In this document: positions 35,259-43,487 of the stretch, in pieces | Layout of the letters: every line of letters starts with the position of its first letter | How positions within the stretch are numbered: the stretch's first letter is position 1 | Source: Lichenihabitans sp033947565 | GTDB taxonomy: Bacteria; Pseudomonadota; Alphaproteobacteria; Rhizobiales; Beijerinckiaceae | Direction of reading: 5' to 3' | NCBI RefSeq assembly: GCF_033947565.1 | Contig: NZ_JARPVX010000006.1 | Coordinates: 68,706 to 132,705, forward strand | Length of the DNA: 64,000 nucleotides | Notes under the pieces: model-generated | The model's input: the letters and a program-made list of their open reading frames with translations, nothing else | The model's database searches: none | Told to the model about the DNA's origin: nothing | Program-made: the position numbers and the translations under genes

Positions 35259-35945
35259 TCAAGGAACGAGGCGGTAGCCTCCGGTTTCCGTCACCAGCAG
35301 TTGCGCCTGCGCCGGATCGTTTTCGATCTTCTGGCGAAGTCGATAAATATGCGTTTCCAGCGTGTGGGTGCTGACGGCGGCATTGTAGCCCCACACCTCG
35401 CGCAGCAGCGTTTCGCGCGGCACCACATGGTCGCCCGCCCGGTACAGGAAGCGCAGGATGGCGGTTTCCTTTTCGGTCAAGCGCAGCTTGGTGCCCTTGC
35501 CGTCGACGAGATGCTTGTGGCCGGGGCGAAAGCTGTAGTCGCCGATCTGGAACATCGCCTCGTCGCTGCTTTCGTGGCTGCGCAGGTGGGCCCTGATACG
35601 GGCCAGCAGCACGGCGAAGCGGAATGGCTTGCTGACGTAATCGTTGGCGCCCTGGTCGAGCCCCCGCACGATGTCGGCATCGCCCGTATGACCCGTGATG
35701 ATGATGACGGGGTTCTTGAAGCCCTTCTGGCGCAAGGCCGCAACAGCGTCCCGGCCGTCCATGTCGGGCAGGCTGACGTCCATGATGACAAGGTCCGGAT
35801 GCTGGTCGACCGCCAGCAGCATGGCGGCCTCTGCGGTCCCGGCCTCGAGGGTCTCGAAATCGTCGTGAAAGGCGAACTGTTCCACCAGCAAGGATCGGAG
35901 ATCGCCGTCATCGTCGACAATCAGGATCCTGCGTACCTGACTCAT
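35259..35945 (-). CDS. OmpR/PhoB-type response regulator
   Basis: 228 residues. Receiver domain (ILIVDDDGDLRSLL, phospho-Asp in VIMDVSLPDMDG, IITGHTG, and Lys in YVSKPF) followed by a winged-helix output domain (LRLTEKETAILRFLYRAGDHVVPRETLLREVWGY...ETHIYRLRQKIE...GGYRLV). No histidine kinase is adjacent, so its partner is unknown. It sits between the cyclic-nucleotide-binding gene and the divergent L,D-transpeptidase gene; this xth-CNB-RR-LDT neighbourhood is, as far as I recall, seen in other Rhizobiales, which suggests an envelope-linked role. Confidence 0.92.
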   Translation of the reverse strand: MSQVRRILIVDDDGDLRSLLVEQFAFHDDFETLEAGTAEAAMLLAVDQHPDLVIMDVSLPDMDGRDAVAALRQKGFKNPVIIITGHTGDADIVRGLDQGANDYVSKPFRFAVLLARIRAHLRSHESSDEAMFQIGDYSFRPGHKHLVDGKGTKLRLTEKETAILRFLYRAGDHVVPRETLLREVWGYNAAVSTHTLETHIYRLRQKIENDPAQAQLLVTETGGYRLVP

Positions 35946-36114
35946 GTAGGATCGAACTCCGTGACGCCGGCACCCGTTCGGGGGTGCGACTCCTCACTTG
36001 CCCAAAGAGGGTTCCTTTCGCAAGGTGCGCAAACTTGGTGGCCTGCGCAAGCCAATCGCGCAAGGCCCCGCCCGGAGGTGATCCATTCGCAGTCGCTCCG
36101 TTTCCGGCCGGCCG

Positions 36115-36651
36115 GTGTTGCCGCCGCGGCGAACCCTGGCGCGCTTGCGCGTTGCCCTACTGCCGGGCGAGCGGTTTCGCGGGCGCCTGATCGCCGGCCA
36201 GAGCGTCATTCCTTGCGTGATTGGCCCTGGCGGCATCACGCGCCGCAAGCGCGAAGGCGACGGTGCCACCCCGGCCGGCTCCTTCGCACTGCACCATGTG
36301 CTGGTGCGCCTCGACCGGGCGCCGCGTCCGCTGACTGGCCTGCCGTGTCGTCGGATTCGCCCGAAGGACGGCTGGTGCGACGATCCCCTCGCCGGGTGCT
36401 ACAATCGTGCCGTGACACTGCCGGCCGCCGTCGGCCACGAACACCTGTGGCGCGACGACCGGCTCTACGATGCCGTGGTGGTGATCGACTATAATCTCCG
36501 GCCCGCCCGCAAGATGAAGGGCAGCGCCATCTTCCTGCACGTCCAGGCGTCGCCCGTTCGTCCGACCGCTGGTTGCGTGGCCGTGACGGCGCCCGACCTG
36601 CGCCGGTTGTTGCTGCGGATCGGTCCGGCAACCCGCATCCTGATCGGCTGA
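36115..36651 (+). CDS. L,D-transpeptidase (YkuD) family protein
   Basis: 178 residues. The catalytic segment HVQASPVRPTAGCVAVTAPDLRRLL contains the YkuD motif H-x(n)-S/T-x-G-C with the nucleophilic Cys, and CVIGPGGITRRKREGDGATPAGSF is the typical N-terminal region of the short, signal-less subfamily. These enzymes make 3-3 crosslinks or attach proteins to peptidoglycan; no signal peptide is evident, as is usual for this short form. The start is GTG 36115; no better start is seen. Divergent from the response regulator. Confidence 0.85.
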   Translation: MLPPRRTLARLRVALLPGERFRGRLIAGQSVIPCVIGPGGITRRKREGDGATPAGSFALHHVLVRLDRAPRPLTGLPCRRIRPKDGWCDDPLAGCYNRAVTLPAAVGHEHLWRDDRLYDAVVVIDYNLRPARKMKGSAIFLHVQASPVRPTAGCVAVTAPDLRRLLLRIGPATRILIG

Positions 36652-36784
36652 ACTCCGGGCGCAGGCGGCTCTACTTGTCGCAGGCCCAAAGACCCGTTGT
36701 TTCGCAAGCTTTGCGTAAGTATGCGCTGTTATCGTCGGCCTACGGCAAGTGAAGTCGCTCCTTGCCCGATGGCTGGATAGTGTC

Positions 36785-39613
36785 ATGGCGGAGGCGCTGC
36801 CTCAGCAGAATCTGTTTCGGTGGACCATCGGCCGTCGCATCACCGTGGCGTTCGCCACGATGGGCTTGGTGTCGACCGGCTTGACCGGCCTCGCGCTTCG
36901 CAGCATCGCCGACGCCACGACTTATGCCGAAAGCGCGCAGCAGGATGTGGTTCCTGCCAATTTCGCTCGTGCGGTCGGGACGGACTTTAGCCGCCTTCGC
37001 GCCGAATTCCTGCGCAACCGCAAGGTGGAGGTGCCGGATGTTATCGCACTGCACCATTCGTTCCGACAGGATCTCGACAATGCCGTCGGCGCCTTGCCGT
37101 CCGACAAACGCCCGTTGCTGGAAGACCTACGGACCGTCGAGGCGGACTGGATCCGGGATGCCCAGAAAGCCGAGGCGGACGGCAGTGTGTCGGCGACGGA
37201 ACTGACCAGCCTCGACATGGGCGCCCAGCAGGTGGATGCCAAGGTCGCCGAGCTGATCGAAGCGACCAGCACAGCGGCCGAGGCGCGACGAACGACGGCC
37301 AAGCGCCTCATGGCCCGCAACGGTGCCGCGGCTCTCGTGGCCACCCTGGCCGTGGTGGCGGTCGCCATTCTGGCCGGGCTCGCCTTGCTGCGCGGCATCA
37401 AGGCGCCGCTCGGCCGCGTGACGCGGTTCGCCAACGAGATTGCCCAAGGACGGCTCGACGGAGCGACGCCGAAAGCCGGTGCCGACGAGCTCAGCCATCT
37501 GATCCGGGTGATGGACGGCATGCGGGAGCGCATCTGCGGCATGCTGGACGAGCAGGTGCGGCTTCGGCAGACCAGCCAGGCGCGCCTGGCGGAAGCCGTC
37601 GACGGCTCGCGCGAGGGCATGATCGTGGCCGACCCGCAGGGGGTGATCCAGATCATCAATGCCCAGGCGCTCGACCTGCTCGGCTTGAGCGCCCGCAACC
37701 TGAGCGCCGGGGCCACGCTCGACACCATGCGAAAGCTCGTCGGCCTTTACGGTCATGCCCACCGGGCCATGCTGAAGGAGGTCGAAGGCGCGCCTGAGAT
37801 GCAGGAAAGCCTGCTGCCCGACGGTCGCCGCATTCAGAACAGCCGCCACCGCACCAGCGAGGGCGGCTTCGTGGGCCTTTACACCGATGTCACCGCGCTG
37901 GTGGCCCAGAAGGAAACCTTGACGAACGCCAAGGCCACGCTCGATGCGGCGCTGACCACCATGAGCCAGGCGCTGTGCATCTTCGACCGCGACCACCGGC
38001 TGCGGCTCGCCAACCCGCAGGCCCATGCCCTGTTCGGCATCGGGCCTGACGAGGCCAAGCCCGGCAGCGCCTATCTGGCGTTGATCGAGCTCAGCCTCGC
38101 CCGCAACAATCATCCCGGCACGGATGCGGCGCGTTTGCGTCGGCACTTGCGCTTCGTGGCAGCGCGCCGGCGACGCTCGGTCCGCTTCGTGCCGTTCGGC
38201 CATGACCGCATCCTTTCGGTCACCCACGAGCCGATGGTGGACGGCGGCTGGATGGGGACTTACGAGGACGTCACCGAGCGGCGGCGCGCCGCGGCCCGCA
38301 TTGCCCATATGGCCACCCATGACGGGCTGACGGGCTTGCCGACCCGCTTCGCGCTCGAACGCAGGGTGGACGAGGAACTGGCTCGCATCGAGCCCGGCGG
38401 CGGCTTCGCGATCCTCTGCCTGGGCCTCGATCAGTTCAAGGAGATCAACGACACGCTCGGCCATGCGGTGGGCGATGCCTTGTTGTGCGGCGTGGCGGCC
38501 CGGCTCGGTGAAGGGCTGCGGCGGACCGACCTGCTGGTCCGGCTCGGCAGCGACGAATTCGCGGTGGTGCGGTCCGGCACCGACGACCGGGACGGCGCGA
38601 CCGCCTTCGCGGATGCCATGCTGGCGCGCCTCAAGCCGTCGTTCGACATCGACGGGCGGCGGCTCTCGATCGGTGGCACCGGAGGCCTGGTGCTGGCGCC
38701 GCATCACGGCGCCACCTGCGCCGAATTGCTGACCAACGTCGACCTCGCGATGAACAAGGCCAAGGATGGCGAAGCCCGGGGCACCTGCCGCGTCTTCGAG
38801 CCGGTGCTGAAAGAGGCCCTGAAGAAGCGCATCAGGCTCGAAGCCGATCTGCGGCGAGCGCTTGAGAACGATGAATTCGAACTGTTCTACCAGCCGTTGC
38901 TCGACCTCGCCTCGACGGAGGTGCGGGCCTTCGAGGCGCTGATGCGCTGGAACCACCCGACCCGGGGCCTTGTCGGGCCCGTCGAGTTCATCCCAGTGGC
39001 CGAGCGCATGGGCCTGATCGACGCCATGGGCCGGTGGGCCCTCAACGTCGCCTGCCGCGAGGCGGCGGGGTGGCCCGAGACCGTAAAGGTGGCCGTCAAC
39101 GTATCCCTGGCGCAACTGCGCGAGGACAGCTTCGCGGCGGCCGTCGAAGCAGCCCTGGCCGCGAGCGGCCTCGCGCCGCACCGGCTCGAGCTGGAGCTGA
39201 CCGAAACCATCGTGATGTCCAACGCCGGTCATGCCATGGAAGGCTTGCTCAAGCTGAAGCACCTCGGCGTGCGTTTCGCCATGGACGATTTCGGCACCGG
39301 CTATTCGAGCCTCAGCTACCTGCGCCGCTTCCCGTTCAACAAGATCAAGATCGACCGCTCGTTTCTGCAGAACCTGGCCGACAGCCACGAGGCCGAGCAG
39401 ATCGTCCGCACAATCGTGGCGCTCGGTCGCAATCTTGGCCTGCGGGTGACGGCCGAGGGGGTCGAGACGCCGCGGCAATTACGGTTTTTGACGGAGATCG
39501 GCTGCGACGAGATCCAAGGGTATCTGATCGGACGCCCCGAGCCGGCAGCCCAAGTTCCACTCACGCTGGCGGACCATAACGGCACCGCTGCCGAGGTTCC
39601 GGTGACCGCATGA
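36785..39613 (+). CDS. Membrane sensor with HAMP, PAS, degenerate GGDEF and EAL domains
   Basis: 942 residues. Two membrane helices (about 19-38 and 180-202) bracket a periplasmic four-helix-like domain; HAMP (203-255), two PAS-like domains (275-375 and 390-500), a GGDEF domain (520-670) and an EAL domain (690-930) follow. The GGDEF motif is GSDEF at 588-592, so cyclase activity is doubtful. The EAL domain looks intact: EALMRW at 717, ELTETIV, DDFGTGYSSL and KIDRSF. It probably degrades c-di-GMP in response to a periplasmic signal. The GTG at 36749 would add 12 residues. Confidence 0.9.
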   Translation: MAEALPQQNLFRWTIGRRITVAFATMGLVSTGLTGLALRSIADATTYAESAQQDVVPANFARAVGTDFSRLRAEFLRNRKVEVPDVIALHHSFRQDLDNAVGALPSDKRPLLEDLRTVEADWIRDAQKAEADGSVSATELTSLDMGAQQVDAKVAELIEATSTAAEARRTTAKRLMARNGAAALVATLAVVAVAILAGLALLRGIKAPLGRVTRFANEIAQGRLDGATPKAGADELSHLIRVMDGMRERICGMLDEQVRLRQTSQARLAEAVDGSREGMIVADPQGVIQIINAQALDLLGLSARNLSAGATLDTMRKLVGLYGHAHRAMLKEVEGAPEMQESLLPDGRRIQNSRHRTSEGGFVGLYTDVTALVAQKETLTNAKATLDAALTTMSQALCIFDRDHRLRLANPQAHALFGIGPDEAKPGSAYLALIELSLARNNHPGTDAARLRRHLRFVAARRRRSVRFVPFGHDRILSVTHEPMVDGGWMGTYEDVTERRRAAARIAHMATHDGLTGLPTRFALERRVDEELARIEPGGGFAILCLGLDQFKEINDTLGHAVGDALLCGVAARLGEGLRRTDLLVRLGSDEFAVVRSGTDDRDGATAFADAMLARLKPSFDIDGRRLSIGGTGGLVLAPHHGATCAELLTNVDLAMNKAKDGEARGTCRVFEPVLKEALKKRIRLEADLRRALENDEFELFYQPLLDLASTEVRAFEALMRWNHPTRGLVGPVEFIPVAERMGLIDAMGRWALNVACREAAGWPETVKVAVNVSLAQLREDSFAAAVEAALAASGLAPHRLELELTETIVMSNAGHAMEGLLKLKHLGVRFAMDDFGTGYSSLSYLRRFPFNKIKIDRSFLQNLADSHEAEQIVRTIVALGRNLGLRVTAEGVETPRQLRFLTEIGCDEIQGYLIGRPEPAAQVPLTLADHNGTAAEVPVTA

Positions 39614-39647
39614 GCCGGCGATCCCTGCGCAACCGGAACACGATCCC

Positions 39648-40148
39648 ATGGTGAGCGGCCTGAGGCGGTGGGGTGGCGCAGCCCTCGTGGCGGTGCTGCT
39701 GGCCGGGGGATTGACGGCCGCCGCCGCGAGCCTCGATGGCGTCGCGCGCCGATCAGCGCTGAAGAACAATGACCTGACGCGCCTGCGAGCCGAGGCGCTC
39801 ACGCTGTTCCCCCGCGGCTCGCGGCTCGACGAGGCCGCGTCGCAACTCGCCACCATCGGGTTCGCCTGCGAGGATCTGCAGCACCCGTTGCCCGATATCA
39901 GCGCGCCTTCCCTGCGCTGCGCCTCAGACGGACGCGGCTATCCGAACTATCCGTCGGTCAACGTCATTCTGCTGACCCGCAACGGGCTGATCTCCGACGT
40001 CGACGTGTGGAACATCATGGCGCGGGCCGATGGCGAGCCCGACGACATCGATTTCACGGCCATCGGCGCCAGCCAGGCCCTGCCGGCCGCGCTGCGGCGC
40101 CCGGAGCCGAGGACCGACGAGGCCGACCGGCCCGCACCGCAGTTTTGA
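39648..40148 (+). CDS. Hypothetical secreted or membrane-anchored protein
   Basis: 166 residues. A hydrophobic N-terminus (GGAALVAVLLAGGLTAAAA) is a signal peptide or anchor. The mature part has two Cys (FACEDL and LRCASD), a motif FPRGSRLDEAASQLATIGF that resembles small secreted lipid-binding or BamE-like folds, and SVNVILLTRNGLISDVDVW. No family assigned. It is 34 bases after the GGDEF/EAL gene and in the same direction, so likely co-transcribed with it. Confidence 0.65.
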   Translation: MVSGLRRWGGAALVAVLLAGGLTAAAASLDGVARRSALKNNDLTRLRAEALTLFPRGSRLDEAASQLATIGFACEDLQHPLPDISAPSLRCASDGRGYPNYPSVNVILLTRNGLISDVDVWNIMARADGEPDDIDFTAIGASQALPAALRRPEPRTDEADRPAPQF

Positions 40149-40198
40149 GCCCTTCCTGAGCAACACGCCCGGCGCCTCAAAGCCCGGGCAAAGAAAAA

Positions 40199-40224
40199 GC
40201 CCCGGATCGCTCCGGGGCCTTTTC
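40199..40224. terminator. Bidirectional terminator between the secreted orphan and groEL
   Basis: GCCCCGGA-TCGC-TCCGGGGC, an 8-bp perfect stem with T-rich tails on both sides (CCTTTTCTTG on +, and CTTTTTCTTT on -). It serves the convergent groESL operon and the c-di-GMP gene pair. Confidence 0.88.
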
Positions 40225-40252
40225 TTGTTCGTTCGGATGAACGGTGACGGAC

Positions 40253-41899
40253 TTAGAAGTCCATCCCACCCATGCCCCCGCCCATGCCGCCGCCGCCCAT
40301 CGGCATCGAAGGCTTGTCCTTCGGCGACTCGGCCACCATGGCTTCCGTGGTGATCAGCAGGCCGGCGACCGAAGCCGCGTCCTGCAGAGCCGTGCGGACC
40401 ACCTTGGCCGGATCGACGATGCCGGTCTCGATCATGTCGACATACTGCTCGGTCTGGGCGTTGTAGCCGAAGGTGGCCGAGCTGTTTTCGTTGATCTTGC
40501 CGACCACGATCGAGCCTTCCACGCCGGCGTTCTCGGCGATCTGACGGATCGGGGCCTCGAGAGCCTTCAACACGATGTTGATGCCGGCCTGCACGTCCGG
40601 GATCTCGGACTTCAGAGCCGCCACGGCCTTCTTGGCGCGCAGGAGAGCGGTGCCGCCGCCGGGCACGATGCCTTCTTCCACGGCCGCACGGGTCGCGTTG
40701 AGGGCGTCGTCGACGCGGTCCTTCTTTTCCTTCACCTCGACTTCCGTCGAGCCGCCGACGCGGATCACCGCGACGCCGCCTGCGAGCTTAGCCAGACGCT
40801 CCTGGAGCTTCTCCTTGTCGTAGTCCGAGGTGGTTTCCTCGATCTGCGACTTGATCTGGGCGATGCGGCCCTCGATGTCGGCCTTTTCGCCGAAACCGTC
40901 GATGATCGTGGTGTTCTCCTTGTCGATGCGGATGCGCTTGGCGCGGCCGAGCATCTGAAGGGTCACGGACTCGAGCTTGATGCCGAGTTCCTCGGAGATC
41001 ATCTGACCCTGGGTCAGGATCGCGATGTCCTCGAGCATGGCCTTGCGGCGATCGCCGAAGCCCGGAGCCTTGACGGCCGCGACCTTGAGGCCACCACGCA
41101 GCTTGTTGACCACGAGCGTGGCGAGAGCCTCACCCTCGATGTCCTCGGCGACGATCACCAGCGGCTTGCCGGTCTGCACCACGGCCTCGAGCACCGGCAG
41201 CATCGCCTGCAGCGACGACAGCTTCTTCTCGTGGATGAGGATGTAGGGCTCGTCGAGCTCCGCGATCATCTTCTCGGCATTGGTGATGAAGTAGGGCGAC
41301 AGGTAACCGCGGTCGAACTGCATGCCCTCGACGACGTCGAGTTCGGTCTCGGCGGTCTTGGCTTCTTCAACCGTGATGACGCCTTCGTTGCCGACCTTCT
41401 GCATCGCCTTGGCGATCATCTCGCCGATCGACTTGTCGCCGTTCGACGAAATCGTACCGACCTGGGCCACTTCGTCGGACGAGTTGATCTTCTTGGCGCG
41501 GGACTTGATGTCCTCGAGGGCTGCCACGACCGCCATGTCGACGCCGCGCTTCAGATCCATCGGGTTCATGCCGGCGGCCACGTATTTGGCGCCTTCACGG
41601 ACTATGGCCTGGGCCAGCACGGTCGCCGTGGTGGTGCCGTCGCCGGCCTTGTCGTTGGTCTTCGAGGCCACTTCGCGCACCATCTGGGCGCCCATGTTCT
41701 CGAACTTGTCTTCGAGCTCGATTTCCTTGGCGACCGTCACACCGTCCTTGGTGATGCGGGGCGCGCCGAAGGACTTGTCGATCACGACGTTGCGACCCTT
41801 CGGGCCGAGCGTCACCTTGACCGCGTCGGCCAGGATGTCGACGCCGCGCAGCATGCGGGCGCGGGCGTCAGAGGAAAAACGTACGTCTTTCGCTGCCAT
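40253..41899 (-). CDS. groEL: Chaperonin GroEL
   Basis: 548 residues, full length, starting MAAKDVRFSSDARARMLRGV, with the ATP-binding DGTTTATVLA segment, GGGTALLRA and the C-terminal Gly/Met tail (MPMGGGGMGGGMGGMDF). It folds proteins with GroES. Second gene of the groESL operon, 44 bases after groES. A heat-shock class gene under CIRCE control. Confidence 0.98.
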   Translation of the reverse strand: MAAKDVRFSSDARARMLRGVDILADAVKVTLGPKGRNVVIDKSFGAPRITKDGVTVAKEIELEDKFENMGAQMVREVASKTNDKAGDGTTTATVLAQAIVREGAKYVAAGMNPMDLKRGVDMAVVAALEDIKSRAKKINSSDEVAQVGTISSNGDKSIGEMIAKAMQKVGNEGVITVEEAKTAETELDVVEGMQFDRGYLSPYFITNAEKMIAELDEPYILIHEKKLSSLQAMLPVLEAVVQTGKPLVIVAEDIEGEALATLVVNKLRGGLKVAAVKAPGFGDRRKAMLEDIAILTQGQMISEELGIKLESVTLQMLGRAKRIRIDKENTTIIDGFGEKADIEGRIAQIKSQIEETTSDYDKEKLQERLAKLAGGVAVIRVGGSTEVEVKEKKDRVDDALNATRAAVEEGIVPGGGTALLRAKKAVAALKSEIPDVQAGINIVLKALEAPIRQIAENAGVEGSIVVGKINENSSATFGYNAQTEQYVDMIETGIVDPAKVVRTALQDAASVAGLLITTEAMVAESPKDKPSMPMGGGGMGGGMGGMDF

Positions 41900-41943
41900 G
41901 GGGATTGTCTCCTAAACGGAAGTTTCGGGGGTGGGCGGGGCTG

Positions 41944-42231
41944 TTAGCCGACGACGCCCATGATGTCGCTCTCCTTCATGATGAGGAGATCCTGGCCGTC
42001 GATCTTGACCTCGGTGCCCGACCACTTGCCGAACAGCACCTTGTCGCCAGCCTTGACGTCGAGCGCGTTGAGCTTGCCCTGCTCGTCACGGGCGCCCGGG
42101 CCCACGGCGACGATCTCGCCTTCCTGGGGCTTTTCCTTCGCGGTGTCCGGGATGATGATGCCGCCCTTGGTCTTCTCTTCGCCTTCGAGACGCTTCACGA
42201 CCACGCGATCGTGGAGGGGACGGAAATTCAT
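41944..42231 (-). CDS. groES: Co-chaperonin GroES
   Basis: 95 residues: FRPLHDRVVVKRLEGEEKTKGGIIIPDTAKEKP is the family start and mobile loop, and KWSGTEVKIDGQDLLIMKESDIMGVV the end. It caps GroEL. First gene of the operon; ATG 42231 is preceded by an AGGAAGG ribosome site. An ORF extension to 42318 would read through the CIRCE leader and is not credible. Confidence 0.97.
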   Translation of the reverse strand: MNFRPLHDRVVVKRLEGEEKTKGGIIIPDTAKEKPQEGEIVAVGPGARDEQGKLNALDVKAGDKVLFGKWSGTEVKIDGQDLLIMKESDIMGVVG

Positions 42232-42311
42232 GGGTCGCCTTCCTGTTTCAAACCCGGCACCTGTGCGATAGAACACGGCGCACACGGGCGTCAGCCTCTG
42301 GGAGGCCAGTC

Positions 42312-42338
42312 TTAGCACTCATCGATCGAGAGTGCTAA
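42312..42338. promoter_or_regulatory. CIRCE operator (HrcA site)
   Basis: TTAGCACTC-N9-GAGTGCTAA, a perfect match to the CIRCE consensus, 81 bases upstream of groES and right after its -10 element. HrcA repressor binds here and is released by heat. The hrcA gene is not in the window. Confidence 0.95.
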
Positions 42339-42349
42339 CCGGCAGGGTT

Positions 42350-42378
42350 GAGGTAGGCGGATGCCTTCTCCTTGTCAA
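42350..42378 (-). promoter_or_regulatory. groESL promoter
   Basis: On the - strand TTGACA at 42373-42378 and TACCTC at 42350-42355 are separated by 17 bases. The -35 is perfect, the -10 weak. The CIRCE element begins 11 bases downstream of the -10, over the start site, as in other HrcA-controlled promoters. Confidence 0.7.
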
Positions 42379-42506
42379 GGCAAAGGGCCATTCGCCTGGG
42401 GATGGCCGCGCCTGCGGATCTGCCTGTCCCCTCAGGCTCAGCTGTCTCGAAAAGGCTTTAGCGTCGCCGTGTGAAGCCTCAACAACATTTCCGGGAAGGA
42501 ACCCCC

Positions 42507-43268
42507 ATGTCATTTGCCATCTACCCAAGCCTCAAGGATGTGGTCGTCACTGTAACCGGAGGCGCCTCGGGCATCGGCGCCGAGATCGTGCGGGCTTTTG
42601 CGGCGCAAGGCTCTCGCGTCGGCTTCGTCGACCTCGACGTCACGACCGGGCAGGCCCTGGCCGAAGACCTGAGCCAAAAGGGCGCCACGGTGGCGTTCGA
42701 AGCCTGCGACCTGCGGGACATCGCGGCCCTGCGGCAGGCCTTTGCGGGTTTGAAGGCGACGCTCGGCCCGGCCGGGGTGCTGGTCAACAACGCGGCGCGC
42801 GACGATCGGCACGGCTGGGAAACGGTCGAGCCCGAATATTACGACGAGCGCATCGCCACCAACTTGCGCCACATGTTCTTCGCCACCCAGGCGGTGGCGC
42901 CCGACATGATCGCGGCCCGCAAAGGCTCGATCATCAACATGGGCTCGAATTCCTGGTGGGAAGCGGGTGGCGGCATGCCGGTCTACACGTCGGCCAAGGC
43001 GGCCGTGCATGGCATGACGCGGTCGTTCGCACGGGACCTCGGGCCGCATCGCATCCGCGTCAACACAGTGGTGCCGGGCTGGGTGATGACCGAACGGCAG
43101 AAGACGCTGTGGGCCAACCCGGAGGCGCTGGAGCGGCAGAAGGTGCGGCAGTGCCTGCCCGAACTGATCGAGCCCGTCTACCTGGCCCGCATGGTGTTGT
43201 TCCTCGCATCCGACGATGCCGCCATGTGTACGGCCAACAACTACATGGTGGAGGCCGGCTCGATCTGA
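42507..43268 (+). CDS. SDR family sugar dehydrogenase-like protein (XylB/XDH-like)
   Basis: 253 residues. Classical SDR: TGGASGIG (cofactor loop), NNAA, Ser in NMGSNSW and the catalytic YTSAK. The start AIYPSLKD, and the segments DDRHGWETVEPEYYDERIATNLRHMFFATQAVAP and VMTERQ, are close in my memory to the Caulobacter D-xylose 1-dehydrogenase, so a pentose or galactose dehydrogenase is likely. No other sugar gene is adjacent. ATG 42507 follows GGGAAGGAA. A hairpin lies downstream. Confidence 0.85.
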   Translation: MSFAIYPSLKDVVVTVTGGASGIGAEIVRAFAAQGSRVGFVDLDVTTGQALAEDLSQKGATVAFEACDLRDIAALRQAFAGLKATLGPAGVLVNNAARDDRHGWETVEPEYYDERIATNLRHMFFATQAVAPDMIAARKGSIINMGSNSWWEAGGGMPVYTSAKAAVHGMTRSFARDLGPHRIRVNTVVPGWVMTERQKTLWANPEALERQKVRQCLPELIEPVYLARMVLFLASDDAAMCTANNYMVEAGSI

Positions 43269-43282
43269 TCCGGGCCCGACCG

Positions 43283-43308
43283 AATGCGACGCCATCCGGC
43301 GTCGTATT
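43283..43308 (+). terminator. Hairpin after the SDR gene, possible terminator
   Basis: AATGCGACGCC-ATCC-GGCGTCGTATT: an 11-bp stem with one G-T pair, 15 bases after the SDR stop, without a T-run. Confidence 0.45.
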
Positions 43309-43330
43309 GCCGGAAGCCTTGGGGCTGCCA

Positions 43331-43355
43331 TTCTAAACTTTAGAACGATTATCAA
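43331..43355. promoter_or_regulatory. Irr/ICE-like iron-control half-sites upstream of fbpA
   Basis: TTCTAAA-C-TTTAGAA is a perfect 7-1-7 inverted repeat; its second arm also pairs with TTATCAA three bases on (TTTAGAA-CGA-TTATCAA), the layout of the ICE/Irr box (TTTAGAA-NNN-TTCTAAA) with two mismatches. It lies about 130 bases before the iron-transport operon, in an AT-rich pocket that also contains GATTATCA. Irr or Fur/Mur control is inferred from the motif and the gene content. Confidence 0.6.
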
Positions 43356-43487
43356 TTGCTGTGATAGACTTGCCGAGTTCTGCCTGACCACTTAAGCCGA
43401 CCGGGCCATGGCTCCCGGATGACCTTTCGCGGTCCGGTCGGCGTGGCCCCACGGTGGCCGTTCGGCCTGCTTCATCCAGGATGTCTC

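Noticed and set aside
40244..41947. 567-codon + strand frame antisense to groEL
   Set aside because: A shadow of a highly conserved gene in GC-rich DNA; His/Asp-rich translation has no meaning.
42471..42506. Extended start of the SDR protein (12 extra residues)
   Set aside because: The family begins at ATG 42507, which has the ribosome site; the extension lies over it.
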